From the NCBI GenBank assembly GCA_910585195.1, contig CAJUCX010000001.1, positions 309,958 to 373,957 on the forward strand: 64,000 bases of DNA, in the 5' to 3' direction. Under the pieces are notes generated by a model. The model was not told where the DNA came from. It made no database searches and saw only the letters and a list, made by a program, of their open reading frames with translations. The position numbers and the translations under genes are program-made. Positions 49,902-58,854 of the stretch are shown here, in pieces. Within the stretch, counting starts at the first letter, position 1; each line of letters opens with the position of its first letter. This stretch comes from an uncultured Christensenellaceae bacterium. GTDB lineage: Bacteria; Bacillota; Clostridia; Christensenellales; CAG-314.

Positions 49902-51392
49902 TCAGCCGCCCATAACTACTTTGCCGTCAAGCCAGTTAGAGAAAAACTGACTTAAAGTAATGCCGCTTGCCTTTTCAAAACAATCTATCATATTTTGCGG
50001 TGTTGCAATCGTACCGCGGCAGTCTTTATAATATCTTTTTAAGCATTTTTCAAACTTGCTCTGACCTATGGAATACGCCAGATTTTCAAACATCAACAGT
50101 CCTTTTGTGTAAGTCATGCAAACGTATTCCTGCTCTGTACCGTATTCATTAGTGGCGCGCGTCATCGTTGTATCTACTTTTGCGGAAATTGCGGAAAGTA
50201 TATCTACAAACATATTGTAATTGCGCTGTACGGTTTTTATCATGTTATCGTAAGATATTTCTTCTTTATACTGTTCGTTTGCCTTAAAGAACAACGCGGT
50301 AGTATATTCCGTCAAGCCCTCGTCCATCCACGCGTTTGCCACTTGATCGTTGCCCACCAAATTGTACCACCATTGATGAGCGATTTCATGCACGATAACC
50401 TGCTTTTGCGTTGTCGCGTCAAGGTTGGAGGCAATGTAAACCAAATTAGGATACTCCATGCCGCCGTAAACGAAATCCGTCTGCACTACGCAAAGACTTG
50501 CATAAGGATACTCGCCAATCATATCGTTGAAGGTAGCGACGGCGTCTAATGCAACCTGCAAGTTTGCCTTTGCATTGTCGTCGTCAAAGTAAAAATACTG
50601 CACGTAAGTGTTGCCGACGTTGCCGCCCACGCTGTTAAATTTATTTGAAAGCACAAAGGCAAAATCTCTTACCGTAACGGCGTTTGCCGTCATTGTGGAA
50701 ACATCACCGCTTGTGGAAACGGTAAAGTTGCCGGTCGACGCAATTTTAAGATTTTTGGGATAACTTACCTTTACGTCATAGTTTGCCATATCCGAGCAAA
50801 ACGGGTCGCCGTTGGAGTAATACGGGTTGGTAACCCACTCTCCGTCCACAACCGCACAAACCACGGGATACCAGTTGCCGAAAGAATAATTGTTGTTGGT
50901 ATAGCCGTATCTGTGCGCGCATTTAGGCAGATAGTCGATAAAACTTATTTCTATAACGGTGCTTTCACCTTCAAACAGCGTATCGGACAAAGATACCGTC
51001 AAAATATTGTTGTCGTCGCCGCCTATGCCGAAGTCCGCAGGGTTGCCGTTTTCTTTTACGATAGTTACGTCAATTCTCCCCCAACTCTTGCCGTAAGGAT
51101 AGGCGTTTGTTTCGTCCTGTTTTGCAACGGGTTTAATGGTCGCATCTTGACGGAAAGCGTTTGGATACAAATGGAATTTTATTTCATTAAGTTCCCGTCC
51201 CGTGTTGTTTTTGTAAGTCAGTTTTTGCACGGCGTCGAGCGTTACCGATTCTGCGTCGAACTCTGCGGAAATTTCATAAGCGGACAGATTTTTGCTTGTT
51301 TCCGTAATAAAATCCGACTGACCGCCGCAAGCCGCAAGCACGAAGGAAATGCAAAGCAGCGCAACGACAAGTAAAAATGATTTTTTCTTCAT
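49902..51392 (-). CDS. M1-family (gluzincin) aminopeptidase lipoprotein
   Basis: This 496-residue secreted lipoprotein has a signal peptide with lipobox LAAC (Cys about residue 22). The N-terminal beta-domain leads into the thermolysin-like domain with VIVHEIAHQWWYNLVGNDQVANAWMDEGLTEY (HExxH-x18-E zinc motif, about 318-350). The preceding VYGGMEYPNLVYI resembles the GxMEN substrate loop of M1 peptidases. It likely trims peptides outside the membrane for uptake. I start at ATG 51392, GGAG eight nt upstream; the longer frame to 51485 is not supported. It diverges from a MATE gene. Confidence 0.9.
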   Translation of the reverse strand: MKKKSFLLVVALLCISFVLAACGGQSDFITETSKNLSAYEISAEFDAESVTLDAVQKLTYKNNTGRELNEIKFHLYPNAFRQDATIKPVAKQDETNAYPYGKSWGRIDVTIVKENGNPADFGIGGDDNNILTVSLSDTLFEGESTVIEISFIDYLPKCAHRYGYTNNNYSFGNWYPVVCAVVDGEWVTNPYYSNGDPFCSDMANYDVKVSYPKNLKIASTGNFTVSTSGDVSTMTANAVTVRDFAFVLSNKFNSVGGNVGNTYVQYFYFDDDNAKANLQVALDAVATFNDMIGEYPYASLCVVQTDFVYGGMEYPNLVYIASNLDATTQKQVIVHEIAHQWWYNLVGNDQVANAWMDEGLTEYTTALFFKANEQYKEEISYDNMIKTVQRNYNMFVDILSAISAKVDTTMTRATNEYGTEQEYVCMTYTKGLLMFENLAYSIGQSKFEKCLKRYYKDCRGTIATPQNMIDCFEKASGITLSQFFSNWLDGKVVMGG

Positions 51393-51468
51393 AATATTTT
51401 CTCCGTTTTTATATAATTGCTTCGGTAGAAAATATATGACTTTAAGTCGGGCAAATATACGCAACAAG

Positions 51469-51497
51469 TTGACTTTACGTTGCAAAAATATTAAAAT
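51469..51497 (+). promoter_or_regulatory. Promoter of the MATE transporter gene
   Basis: TTGACT (51469-51474), 17 nt and TAAAAT (51492-51497) lie 11 nt before the ATG at 51509, giving a leader of only about four nt and no Shine-Dalgarno sequence. Confidence 0.6.
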
Positions 51498-51508
51498 TTA
51501 GCATTATT

Positions 51509-52882
51509 ATGAACAAAACTTTGGATTTAACGAAAGGAAAGCCTTTCAGGCTTATTTTCCTTTTTTCTTTACCTATTTTGCTGTCCACCTTTTTGCAGCA
51601 GGCATACAACCTCGTTGACGCCGTAATAGTAGGTCAATGTCTTGACTCCAACTACTTCGGCGCGGTAAGCGCGTCAAATACAATAATGCAGTTGTTTGTC
51701 GCTTTGATGATAGGTCTGTCCACAGGCGCGTCGGTCGTCGTGTCGCAGCTTTTCGGCGCGCACAGATTAGGCGACCTTAAAAAAGCCGTTTCTACCATAT
51801 TCATAAGCATTTTGTCCTTTACGCTTTTGCTGTCGATAATAGGCATAATCTTTACACGGCCGTTGCTTACGATGATGAACGTCGTGCCGGAATATCTCGA
51901 CCCTGCGACGGAATATTTGCGCATAGTTTTTGTCGGACTTGTGCCGATGATGATTTACAATATATATTCAGGCATACTCCGCGGCGTGGGCAACAGCAAA
52001 GCGCCGTTGTACTTTTTGGTAATTTCCACCTTTTTGAATATCGGTCTGGACCTTTGGTTTGTCAACCTTTGGGGCGTGCAGGGCATAGCCGTAGCAACAG
52101 TTACGGCAAACGTGGTTTCTGCAATTTTGTGCATAATTTACACAAAACTGCGCGTAGACGTATTGTTTGTAAAAACAAAAGACTTTAAGTTTGACAAAGG
52201 ATTGTTCAAAAAGGTAATTATGACGGGTTTGCCTGCCGCGTTGGAACAGACCTGTATGTACGTATCGATATTGCTGTTGCAAATTATAGTAAGCTCTTTC
52301 GACATAGGCACAGGGCAGACCGTGCACTTGTCGGGCTACGGCGTAGGCAACAGAATTATCGACTTTTTGAACCTGCCTTTGTTTGCAATAGGCAACGCGC
52401 TTGCGGCATATTCCGCGCAGAACCGTGGCGCAGGCGAAATAAAACGCGTGCAGCAAGGCTATTTGGCAGGCATTGCATTGAGCGTCATTATGCTGTGCTT
52501 TACCGTAATACCGGGGCTGATATTCAGCGAACAACTGATAGGTCTTATCATAAACGTAGACGGCGGCGAAACAACGGCAGGCGTAATAAAAGTAGCAAAA
52601 GAGTTTATATTCGCGCTGAATCCTTTCTGCCTTATTCTTGCGGCACAGTTTTTGACAAACAACACCCTGCGCGGCGCAGGCGACGTATTCGTGCCGTTTA
52701 TGAATATAATAACGGCAATGGTAATCCGCACGCTTGTGGCTTACGTATGTTTTTGGACTTTCGGCAATTATATATATGCTTTTTATGCCTTCCCTTTAAG
52801 TTGGCTTATAAGCGGGACGTGGGCGGTAATTCGCTTTTGCACCGGCAAATGGAAAAACAAACATCTGTTGGAAAGAATATAA
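51509..52882 (+). CDS. MATE-family multidrug efflux transporter
   Basis: This 457-residue, 12-helix transporter exports cationic or aromatic compounds by Na+ or H+ antiport. Typical segments are PFRLIFLFSLPILLSTFLQQAYNLVDAVIVG (about 12-42), ASVVVSQLFGAHRLGDLKKA and LRGVGNSKAPLYFLVISTFLNIGLDL, with the matching second-half motifs LNLPLFAIGNALAAYSAQNRGAG and NNTLRGAGDVFVPFM. It is the DinF/NorM-like clostridial type. The promoter is nearly leaderless. A terminator follows at 53042-53080. The exported substrate is unknown. Confidence 0.93.
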   Translation: MNKTLDLTKGKPFRLIFLFSLPILLSTFLQQAYNLVDAVIVGQCLDSNYFGAVSASNTIMQLFVALMIGLSTGASVVVSQLFGAHRLGDLKKAVSTIFISILSFTLLLSIIGIIFTRPLLTMMNVVPEYLDPATEYLRIVFVGLVPMMIYNIYSGILRGVGNSKAPLYFLVISTFLNIGLDLWFVNLWGVQGIAVATVTANVVSAILCIIYTKLRVDVLFVKTKDFKFDKGLFKKVIMTGLPAALEQTCMYVSILLLQIIVSSFDIGTGQTVHLSGYGVGNRIIDFLNLPLFAIGNALAAYSAQNRGAGEIKRVQQGYLAGIALSVIMLCFTVIPGLIFSEQLIGLIINVDGGETTAGVIKVAKEFIFALNPFCLILAAQFLTNNTLRGAGDVFVPFMNIITAMVIRTLVAYVCFWTFGNYIYAFYAFPLSWLISGTWAVIRFCTGKWKNKHLLERI

Positions 52883-52902
52883 CAAAAAAATTACTTGCTT
52901 AC

Positions 52903-53000
52903 GCTGCGTAATTATTTTTGAACTAATGAGTGCTCCACACAATCTTGTTTCAAAAAGCAAAGTTTTTGAACTATACTGCAACAATAAGTTTTGGTCCCAA
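52903..53000 (-). repeat. Dispersed hairpin/GC-box element, copy 5 (reverse orientation, decayed)
   Basis: GAGTGCTCCACACAATCTT (complement of the GC box) precedes an imperfect hairpin GTTTCAAAAA / TTTTTGAAC (52946-52970). The orientation is opposite to copies 1-4, as the surrounding genes are on the plus strand. Confidence 0.45.
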
Positions 53001-53041
53001 AAATCAAAGCCGCAACTCTTCGCTATTACTTTTTACATCTT

Positions 53042-53080
53042 CCTTGCTAAAAACCTTTTTCGGCAAGGTTTTTGTTTTTT
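53042..53080 (+). terminator. Terminator after the MATE gene
   Basis: The arms AAAAACCTT (53049-53057) and AAGGTTTTT (53065-53073) have a 7-nt loop. An outer CCTTGC/GCAAGG pairing is an alternative. T-rich sequence follows. Confidence 0.6.
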
Positions 53081-53083
53081 AGT

Positions 53084-53113
53084 TTTACCAAAACAAACTA
53101 TTTATGTTACAAT
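53084..53113 (+). promoter_or_regulatory. Candidate promoter of thpR
   Basis: TTTACC (53084-53089), 18 nt and TACAAT (53108-53113, with TGT before it) precede AAGGT and the ATG at 53131. Confidence 0.45.
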
Positions 53114-53130
53114 AAAACAAGGTAAAAACT

Positions 53131-53664
53131 ATGAGATTGTTTATAGGCATAAATTTTGAAGACAAGCAAAAATCATACCTCAAAAAAATGCAAAACGGTC
53201 TTGCCGCGCATTTGGAAAAGGGCCGCGCCGTCAGCGAAGAAAATTTACATACGACCTTGCTGTTTTTGGGCGACACCCCTGCCGATAAGTTGGAAGAACT
53301 TTGCCGCGCGATACAAAACGTTGCCGACAGAAACTCAAAATTTATGACAAGTTTTTTTGATATGGCTCAATTTACAAACCGTTGCGCAGTCGTTAAACTT
53401 AAACCGTCAAAAGGTCTGCTTGCATTGCAAAGCGATTTGGCGCAGACTCTTGCGGAATACGCAAAAAGAAACGCCGCAAAATACGTTCCGCACGCTACGT
53501 TATACCGCGACGCAAAATTCACTATGCCCTTTAAGGAAGTCAAAAAAACCATAAACATACTCAATATGCCCTTTGACGTGGACGAAATAACCCTGTTTGA
53601 AAGCAGTTGGAGTGCAACCGGTACGGAATACACCCCATTGACATTTTTCAAATTGAAAGGCTGA
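53131..53664 (+). CDS. thpR: RNA 2',3'-cyclic phosphodiesterase
   Basis: This 177-residue member of the 2H phosphoesterase family (LigT/ThpR) hydrolyses RNA 2',3'-cyclic phosphates. The two catalytic motifs are NLHTTLLFLG (about residues 40-49) and VPHATLYRD (about 123-131). The length is normal. Start: ATG with AAGGT nine nt upstream, behind its own promoter. It is monocistronic with a strong terminator. The N-terminus MRLFIGINFEDKQK is characteristic of the family. Confidence 0.92.
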   Translation: MRLFIGINFEDKQKSYLKKMQNGLAAHLEKGRAVSEENLHTTLLFLGDTPADKLEELCRAIQNVADRNSKFMTSFFDMAQFTNRCAVVKLKPSKGLLALQSDLAQTLAEYAKRNAAKYVPHATLYRDAKFTMPFKEVKKTINILNMPFDVDEITLFESSWSATGTEYTPLTFFKLKG

Positions 53665-53683
53665 AAATAAATTTTATCAGACA

Positions 53684-53720
53684 AAACGACGCCGAGATAA
53701 CTCGGCGTCGTTTTTTTTAT
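53684..53720 (+). terminator. Terminator after thpR
   Basis: A perfect 12-bp stem (53685-53696 with 53701-53712) and a 4-nt loop are followed by TTTTTT. The remaining 53721-54008 is gene-free apart from the small-ORF promoter region. Confidence 0.8.
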
Positions 53721-54008
53721 TGTTTCTCATACGCGGCGAAAAATCACGCTTGCAGTTTAATTAAACATAATACTTTAACCCGGCGGACTTCGGCATAGGC
53801 GACGGCGATAACAATTATGAACACCGAAAATATATATAGTTTAATGCGGGTTTATTGTCGGTAAGAATAATTACAAAAAAATTGCACATACTTGTTTTGA
53901 CGTATACTGCACCGCGCCGTTATTTAGCAACGCGACTAAAAACGTTTACTGCAAAAAGGCGCCGACAGTCATTAAAAACGAAAAACCGAAAAGACAAGGA
54001 GAGAAATT

Positions 54009-54149
54009 ATGAAACACAAAGCAAGACAACTGCCAAAAAGAAATTTAGACAACCTGCCTACAAACCCAAACTATTGTATGATTGTGCCCGACGCCGACGA
54101 CCTTTGGGACGACACCGACGGCAACGTAGCGTCAACAGGTATGTCATAA
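54009..54149 (+). CDS. Small 46-residue ORF with strong ribosome-binding site, unrecognised
   Basis: ATG 54009 follows AAGGAGAG by five nt and opens 46 codons with a basic N-terminus (MKHKARQLPKRNLDNLP), a central CMIVPDADD and an acidic end (DLWDDTDGNVASTGMS). The frame is closed by TAA and then a bidirectional hairpin terminator, so it forms its own transcription unit. A possible promoter is TTGACG (53897-53902) with TATTTA 18 nt later. It is not a known RiPP precursor that I recognise, and no modifying enzyme is adjacent. It may be a small structural or regulatory protein. Confidence 0.55.
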   Translation: MKHKARQLPKRNLDNLPTNPNYCMIVPDADDLWDDTDGNVASTGMS

Positions 54150-54231
54150 TAAGTGTTAAATAACTGAATTTACGCAACAAAACATATTTATAAAGTAGTC
54201 AAAAATAACGACCTATTTATTATTGTTGCTG

Positions 54232-54272
54232 CAACAAAAAAACGAATGCAAAAAAGCATTCGTTTTTTATTT
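54232..54272. terminator. Bidirectional terminator between the small ORF and gcvH
   Basis: The arms AACGAATGC (54241-54249) and GCATTCGTT (54256-54264) have a 6-nt A loop and T runs on both strands. Confidence 0.7.
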
Positions 54273-54312
54273 TCGGTTATTTAGTTTTTTCGTCAAAATT
54301 TACAACTGAAAA

Positions 54313-54681
54313 TCAGTCGCAGATTTTTTCGTAAGCGGCTGCATCCATAAGGTTGCCTTTGCCGGATACTTCAATTTCGCAAATCCAAGCGCCGTAAGCG
54401 TCTTCGTTGATAGAGTTTGGAGCATCTTCCAACGCGCTGTTTACCGCAACTACTTTGCCTGAAACAGGACTCATAATTTCCGTAACGGCTTTGATAGACT
54501 CAACTTCGCAGAGTTTTTCGCCTGCTTTGACTTCTGCGCCAACCTCAGGGAACTCTACGTAAACGATTTCGCCCAAACCGTCTTGTCTGTAATCGGAAAT
54601 ACCTACTTTTGCTTTCGAGCCTTGAATGTCAGCCCACTCGTGAGTTTCTGCATACAAAAGATTTTCTTTTACGCTTGCCAT
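54313..54681 (-). CDS. gcvH: Glycine cleavage system H protein
   Basis: This 122-residue lipoyl-carrier protein shuttles the aminomethyl group between the P, T and L proteins. The lipoyl-lysine is in VESIKAVTEIMSPVSGKVV (about residues 57-75), and HEWADIQGSKAKVGISDYRQDGLGEIVYVEFPE is the typical first half. It is the last gene of an lplA-lpdA-gcvH run. The P and T proteins are not in the window. Start: ATG 54681 with GGAGG upstream. Confidence 0.95.
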   Translation of the reverse strand: MASVKENLLYAETHEWADIQGSKAKVGISDYRQDGLGEIVYVEFPEVGAEVKAGEKLCEVESIKAVTEIMSPVSGKVVAVNSALEDAPNSINEDAYGAWICEIEVSGKGNLMDAAAYEKICD

Positions 54682-54759
54682 AATAAACCTCCGTTAAGAC
54701 CATTTGTCTTAAAATAAATTCGTAATTAAATTATATTGCAAAGTCAACGCAAAGTCAAC

Positions 54760-56160
54760 TTATCTGCCTACTTTTGCAGTATGGATTGACATGCCTTCGC
54801 TTGCCTCTACCGCTTCCAAAACGCCTTCTACAACGGTTGGGTGAGGGTGAATTGTCTTTAAGAACTCTTCCCTAGTCATACCGGTTGCAACGCAAACCGC
54901 AAGTTCGCCAACGATATCCGTTGCTCTGTTGCAGAAAAGCGCAGCGCCGAGCATTTTACCCGAGGATTTTTCAAACAACACTTTGACGAAACCGCCTTGA
55001 CCTACAATCATAGATTTGCCGTTGCCTGCCATATTATATTTGCCGACTTCAAGTTCGATACCTTTTGCGGCACATTCTTCTTCGGTAAGACCTACGTTTG
55101 CGATTTCAGGCGAAGTGTAGATACAAGCAGGGCAAACGTCAAGGTTGTAACTTTGTTCTTTACCCAAAATACGTTCTACAACGACGCAACCTTGCGCTTC
55201 CGCCCAGTGCGCCAACTGAATTTCGCCGCCGAGGCAGTCGCCTATTGCATAAATGTTGTCTGCCGCAGTTTTAAGATTTGCGTCAACGACGATTTTGCCG
55301 TCTTTAACTTCTACCCCTGCGTTTTCAGGCTTCAAGCCTTCGAGATACGGGCTTCTGCCGATACAAGCAATAAGCATTTCCGTCTTGATGGAATCTACGC
55401 CGTCCGGAGTGGTGAAAAATACTTCCAACTGACCGTCGTCGCATTTTTTGATTTCTTTCATTCTGGATTTATAAAGAATTTTGATTTTTTGCTTTTTCAT
55501 CTCTCTGCCGAGCGCCTCGCCCAAATCTCTGTCTGTTTTTGGGATAAGGTGGTCGCGCGTTGCAATAATCGTAACGTTTTTGCCGAGTGATTTCATAATG
55601 CTTGCAAACTCAACGCCGATTACGCTTGCGCCGGCGATTGCGACGTTTTGCGGAATGTCGAGATATTTTTCCAAAATGTCGTCGCTGTCAACTGCAAGTT
55701 CGATACCCGGGAAGTGCGGATTCCTTACTTCGCTGCCGACTGCAATAATGATATATTTTGCGGAAATTTGTTCGTCGCCCTTTTCACCGTGTACGCTTAC
55801 GGTGTTTTTGTCAACGAAACTGCCTACGCCGCGATACAAATCTATTTTGTTTGATTTCAAAAGCATTTCTACGCCGCCGCGAAGTTTTTTTACGACGTCG
55901 TCTCTGCGTTTATAAACGGCCGCCATATCGTAAGAAACGTTTTCGCAAGAAAGACCCAGTTTGCTTGCCTCTCTCATTTCGTCAAGCACTTCGCCTGCGT
56001 GGAGCAATGCTTTTGTAGGTATGCAACCTCTGTTAAGGCAAGTTCCGCCGACGGCGTCCTTTTCTACAACGGCAACACTCATACCGAGTTGAGCCGCCCT
56101 GATTGCAGCAACGTATCCGCCCGGGCCCGAGCCTATTACAATCAAATCATATTGGTTCAT
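54760..56160 (-). CDS. lpdA: Dihydrolipoyl dehydrogenase
   Basis: This 466-residue FAD/NAD disulfide oxidoreductase is the L protein of glycine cleavage or the E3 of 2-oxoacid complexes, re-oxidising dihydrolipoyl groups. FAD-binding IVIGSGPGGYVAAIRAAQ is near residue 7, and the redox disulfide GGTCLNRGCIPTKALLHA is at about 38-55. The NAD fold VAIAGASVIGVEFASIM and the catalytic HPHPTVVEGVLEA near the end are also present. The gcvH gene follows 78 nt downstream and lplA precedes it by 18 nt, so a glycine-cleavage role is likely. Start: ATG with AGGAGG upstream. Confidence 0.95.
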   Translation of the reverse strand: MNQYDLIVIGSGPGGYVAAIRAAQLGMSVAVVEKDAVGGTCLNRGCIPTKALLHAGEVLDEMREASKLGLSCENVSYDMAAVYKRRDDVVKKLRGGVEMLLKSNKIDLYRGVGSFVDKNTVSVHGEKGDEQISAKYIIIAVGSEVRNPHFPGIELAVDSDDILEKYLDIPQNVAIAGASVIGVEFASIMKSLGKNVTIIATRDHLIPKTDRDLGEALGREMKKQKIKILYKSRMKEIKKCDDGQLEVFFTTPDGVDSIKTEMLIACIGRSPYLEGLKPENAGVEVKDGKIVVDANLKTAADNIYAIGDCLGGEIQLAHWAEAQGCVVVERILGKEQSYNLDVCPACIYTSPEIANVGLTEEECAAKGIELEVGKYNMAGNGKSMIVGQGGFVKVLFEKSSGKMLGAALFCNRATDIVGELAVCVATGMTREEFLKTIHPHPTVVEGVLEAVEASEGMSIHTAKVGR

Positions 56161-56178
56161 AATGTTCCTCCTTAAATA

Positions 56179-57141
56179 TCAAAACAAGTTGACAGTATCG
56201 GTCAATATTTCACTTTCCCCATCCAACTTGAATTTCTTCAAATCCGCAATGTTTTTGCCGAGCAAAAAGTTTTTAGTCTTTTCGATTTCCGCAGTATCCA
56301 GCGCGTCGGAGTAAATTTCAACCGCAGTTATAACTCCCTTTTCGCAGGAATAGCAAACTTCCACCTCGCCCCAAGCAAATTTATTGCCTACGCTGTTTGT
56401 AAACGCAGGGTTTGTGCCGAAACGGAAATCGTCGTTTTGAAAGACTTCTCTTCTTATTTTTTCTATTTCGTTTAAGTCAAGTTCTTCTTCTTTAATAAGT
56501 TGCACCGGCAGATTGTAAACGTCGGCAAAACTCTTCAAAAGCAGCATTGCCATTTTTCCTGTGGTAAGCGTCGGGTCATATTGCGCGAGGTTTACCGTGC
56601 GGCTCCTTACCGAGTCAACGCCTTTCGACTGCATTTTCGCCTGCGACACCGTAAGAAATTTGCTCATTTTGTTTTGGTCGGTGTTAATTAAAATAGTGCC
56701 GTTGTGCATTTTTATGTCGCCGCGCGTTAAAAACGAATTGCCGGAAAACTTTTTGCCGTCTACGGTTATGTCGTTTCTTCCGCTAAGTTCGGCATTTAAG
56801 CCCAGTTTTTTTACGGCTTTCAAAATAACCGACTGCTGTTTTTTGAGGTCGTAGTTATCTTTATGTGCAACGAATGTAAAATTCAAATTGTTTACGTCGT
56901 GGTAAACCGCGCCGCCGCCGGTCAGCCTTCTTATAAGGTGCCCGCCTTCTCCTTCCAACTCGCTGACTTTGCACTCCTTAAAAGCATTTTGAAACTTGCC
57001 GACGACGACGGTATTGTCATTTCGCCACAAGTACATATAAACGGTTTTTTCGTCGCACACGTCTATTATGCGCGACTCCAAAGAAATGTTGTAAAAGGGA
57101 TTAACGCTGTCGGTAACGATTGCTTTAATGTCGGAAACCAT
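56179..57141 (-). CDS. lplA: Lipoate-protein ligase A
   Basis: This 320-residue enzyme attaches free lipoate to lipoyl proteins with ATP. The signature is HLIRRLTGGGAVYHDVNNLNFTF (about residues 68-90), with GRNDITVDGKKFSGNSFLT and the C-terminal accessory domain from about 250. Start: ATG 57141 after GAGGTAAGAGA. Its TTTACA-17-TATAAT promoter is 20 nt upstream. It heads the lplA-lpdA-gcvH operon, so lipoate is scavenged, not made; no lipA/lipB is seen here. Confidence 0.92.
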   Translation of the reverse strand: MVSDIKAIVTDSVNPFYNISLESRIIDVCDEKTVYMYLWRNDNTVVVGKFQNAFKECKVSELEGEGGHLIRRLTGGGAVYHDVNNLNFTFVAHKDNYDLKKQQSVILKAVKKLGLNAELSGRNDITVDGKKFSGNSFLTRGDIKMHNGTILINTDQNKMSKFLTVSQAKMQSKGVDSVRSRTVNLAQYDPTLTTGKMAMLLLKSFADVYNLPVQLIKEEELDLNEIEKIRREVFQNDDFRFGTNPAFTNSVGNKFAWGEVEVCYSCEKGVITAVEIYSDALDTAEIEKTKNFLLGKNIADLKKFKLDGESEILTDTVNLF

Positions 57142-57161
57142 TCTCTTACCTCGTATCTTTG

Positions 57162-57190
57162 ATTATATCAAATAAGGCAAAAAATGTAAA
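57162..57190 (-). promoter_or_regulatory. Promoter of the lplA-lpdA-gcvH operon
   Basis: On the minus strand TTTACA (57185-57190), 17 nt and TATAAT (57162-57167) precede the ATG at 57141 by 20 nt with a Shine-Dalgarno-like GAGG. Confidence 0.65.
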
Positions 57191-57219
57191 TACCTAATTT
57201 TATTCAAAAAAATCTTATA

Positions 57220-57325
57220 TCTTCGACAACGATTTTTATTTGGGTAATTTAGTGCTCCGCACGATTGCATTAAAATAAGCAAACAAATTTTAATGCACAG
57301 CCTGATAAATAAGTTTTGAGTTATA
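57220..57325 (-). repeat. Dispersed hairpin/GC-box element, copy 6 (reverse orientation)
   Basis: CGACAACGATTTTTATT precedes AGTGCTCCGCACGAT (box complement), then a hairpin with arms TGCATTAAAAT (57266-57276) and ATTTTAATGCA (57287-57297). It lies between tilS and the lplA promoter. Confidence 0.5.
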
Positions 57326-57394
57326 TATCAAATAAATTGTTGTAAAAACGGTCTGTCAAATTCTGCTTTATATAAACATTACGCAATAACGATT

Positions 57395-58666
57395 TTATTT
57401 ACAAACAATACTATAAATATTTTTGCTGTTTTTGTCCACCTTAATTTCGTCGCTTATCTCCACACCGCAGACGATAAAGACTTCGCTTTCTTTTGCCACG
57501 ACGATTAACGCATCTCTATCCCTAGACGGAATTTTTTTGTCTATCAAAAAGTCTTTAAGTTTTTTGGTGCCGCCGCCGAATTTACAAAAGAAGTCTCCGC
57601 GCCGCCTGTGTCTTATCACGCAACCTGTCGGCAACTTGTCGAAATCGAAATAAAGTCCGCCGTCGTCAAGCACGTTTGACAACTCCACAAACTTGCCGTC
57701 AAACTCTTTGCTTGTGCCGTCAAATGGAACTTCCGCACCGCTTACCTGCTTTACCTCGCCTGTGATAAAAGTTAACCCGTCGTAGTCTTTGTATACTTTA
57801 AGCCTGTACGGCAAATCCAGACTGCTACCGCTTTCGGAATTTTGCGCAAGGTTGAACACGTCGGAAATATGCTTGCTTTCTATATCGACGTTTACGCCCA
57901 AATGTGCCGCCGCTTTGAATACACAACGCGCAAATACGGCAAGCCCGCAGTTTGTGCCGTCGGTTATCTTTGCAAAACCGTCGCCCAAAATAACTTTACC
58001 GTCGGCGAGAGAATCCAAAGTGTCTTGGTCCTGCGCTATGTTTCTGCCGAAACGGCAAACGTTTTCCACCGCGCGCTCGTTTATTTTTAACAACTCGGGA
58101 AAGACGACGTTTCGCAAAAAATTACGCGTTTTGTCGTTCTCGAAATTAGTGCTGTCTGTAACGAATTTGAGGTTGTTTTCTTTTATATACCGCTCTATCT
58201 CCTGTTTGCTTGTGTCAAGCAGCGGTCTTGCGTATTTGCCGCTCAACGCCTTCATACCCACCGCGCCTTTTGCACCGCTGCCGCGCAGAATATGCATAAG
58301 TATACTTTCCGCTTGGTCGGATGAGTGGTGCGCCAAGGCAATGCAGTCGCATTTGTCAAAACTATCGAATATTTGATAACGCAAAATTCTTGCGGCAGTT
58401 TCTTCCGACAGTTTTTGCTCTTTAGCATATTTTTTTGCGTCAACGGCAAAACCGTAAAAAGGTATACCGTAACTTTCCGCAAGATTTTTTACAAACAGGC
58501 TGTCGGCTTTGCTTTCTTTGCGCAAGCCGTGTTCTACGTTAATTACGCTAAGGGTTATGTTAAACTCCTCGGCTTTTTTTGCAAGCATATCGAGAAGCGT
58601 TACGGAGTCCGTTCCGCCGGAAACCGCAACTGCAACGCTTTTGTTTTTTAATAAATTTATCAACAT
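57395..58666 (-). CDS. tilS: tRNA(Ile)-lysidine synthase
   Basis: This 423-residue ATP-dependent enzyme adds lysine to C34 of tRNA-Ile(CAU). The P-loop is VAVSGGTDSVTLLDML (about residues 12-27), followed by IALAHHSSDQAESILMHILRGSG and GMKALSGKYARPLLDTSKQEIERY, and a C-terminal domain with GCVIRHRRRGDFF...LKDFLIDKKIPSRDRD. It lies downstream of spoIIE on the same strand, as in many Firmicutes (spoIIE-tilS). Start: ATG 58666 with no good ribosome-binding site; the leader is short and uncertain. Confidence 0.94.
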   Translation of the reverse strand: MLINLLKNKSVAVAVSGGTDSVTLLDMLAKKAEEFNITLSVINVEHGLRKESKADSLFVKNLAESYGIPFYGFAVDAKKYAKEQKLSEETAARILRYQIFDSFDKCDCIALAHHSSDQAESILMHILRGSGAKGAVGMKALSGKYARPLLDTSKQEIERYIKENNLKFVTDSTNFENDKTRNFLRNVVFPELLKINERAVENVCRFGRNIAQDQDTLDSLADGKVILGDGFAKITDGTNCGLAVFARCVFKAAAHLGVNVDIESKHISDVFNLAQNSESGSSLDLPYRLKVYKDYDGLTFITGEVKQVSGAEVPFDGTSKEFDGKFVELSNVLDDGGLYFDFDKLPTGCVIRHRRRGDFFCKFGGGTKKLKDFLIDKKIPSRDRDALIVVAKESEVFIVCGVEISDEIKVDKNSKNIYSIVCK

Positions 58667-58854
58667 ATATGATACAGTTTAACACACAAAACGGACAAAT
58701 ACAAGGTTACCGAATAATATTGTGCCATTTTGGCAACTGATTAAAGTAGGTATCAAAAAAGTGTGCCGTGTTGAAAAATCCGCCTCGTATGCTGTCGCAA
58801 AAGAGGCGGAAAACAGATTGCAATTATCACACAGAAATATATAGGTTGATAAAA

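Noticed and set aside
53760..53835. Possible gene remnant reading FNPADFGIGDGDNNYEHRKYI
   Set aside because: It is only about 20 codons between stops with no start or recognisable family.
53855..54163. A 102-codon frame overlapping the 46-residue ORF
   Set aside because: It is highly basic, lacks a ribosome-binding site and reads out of frame through the better-supported small ORF.
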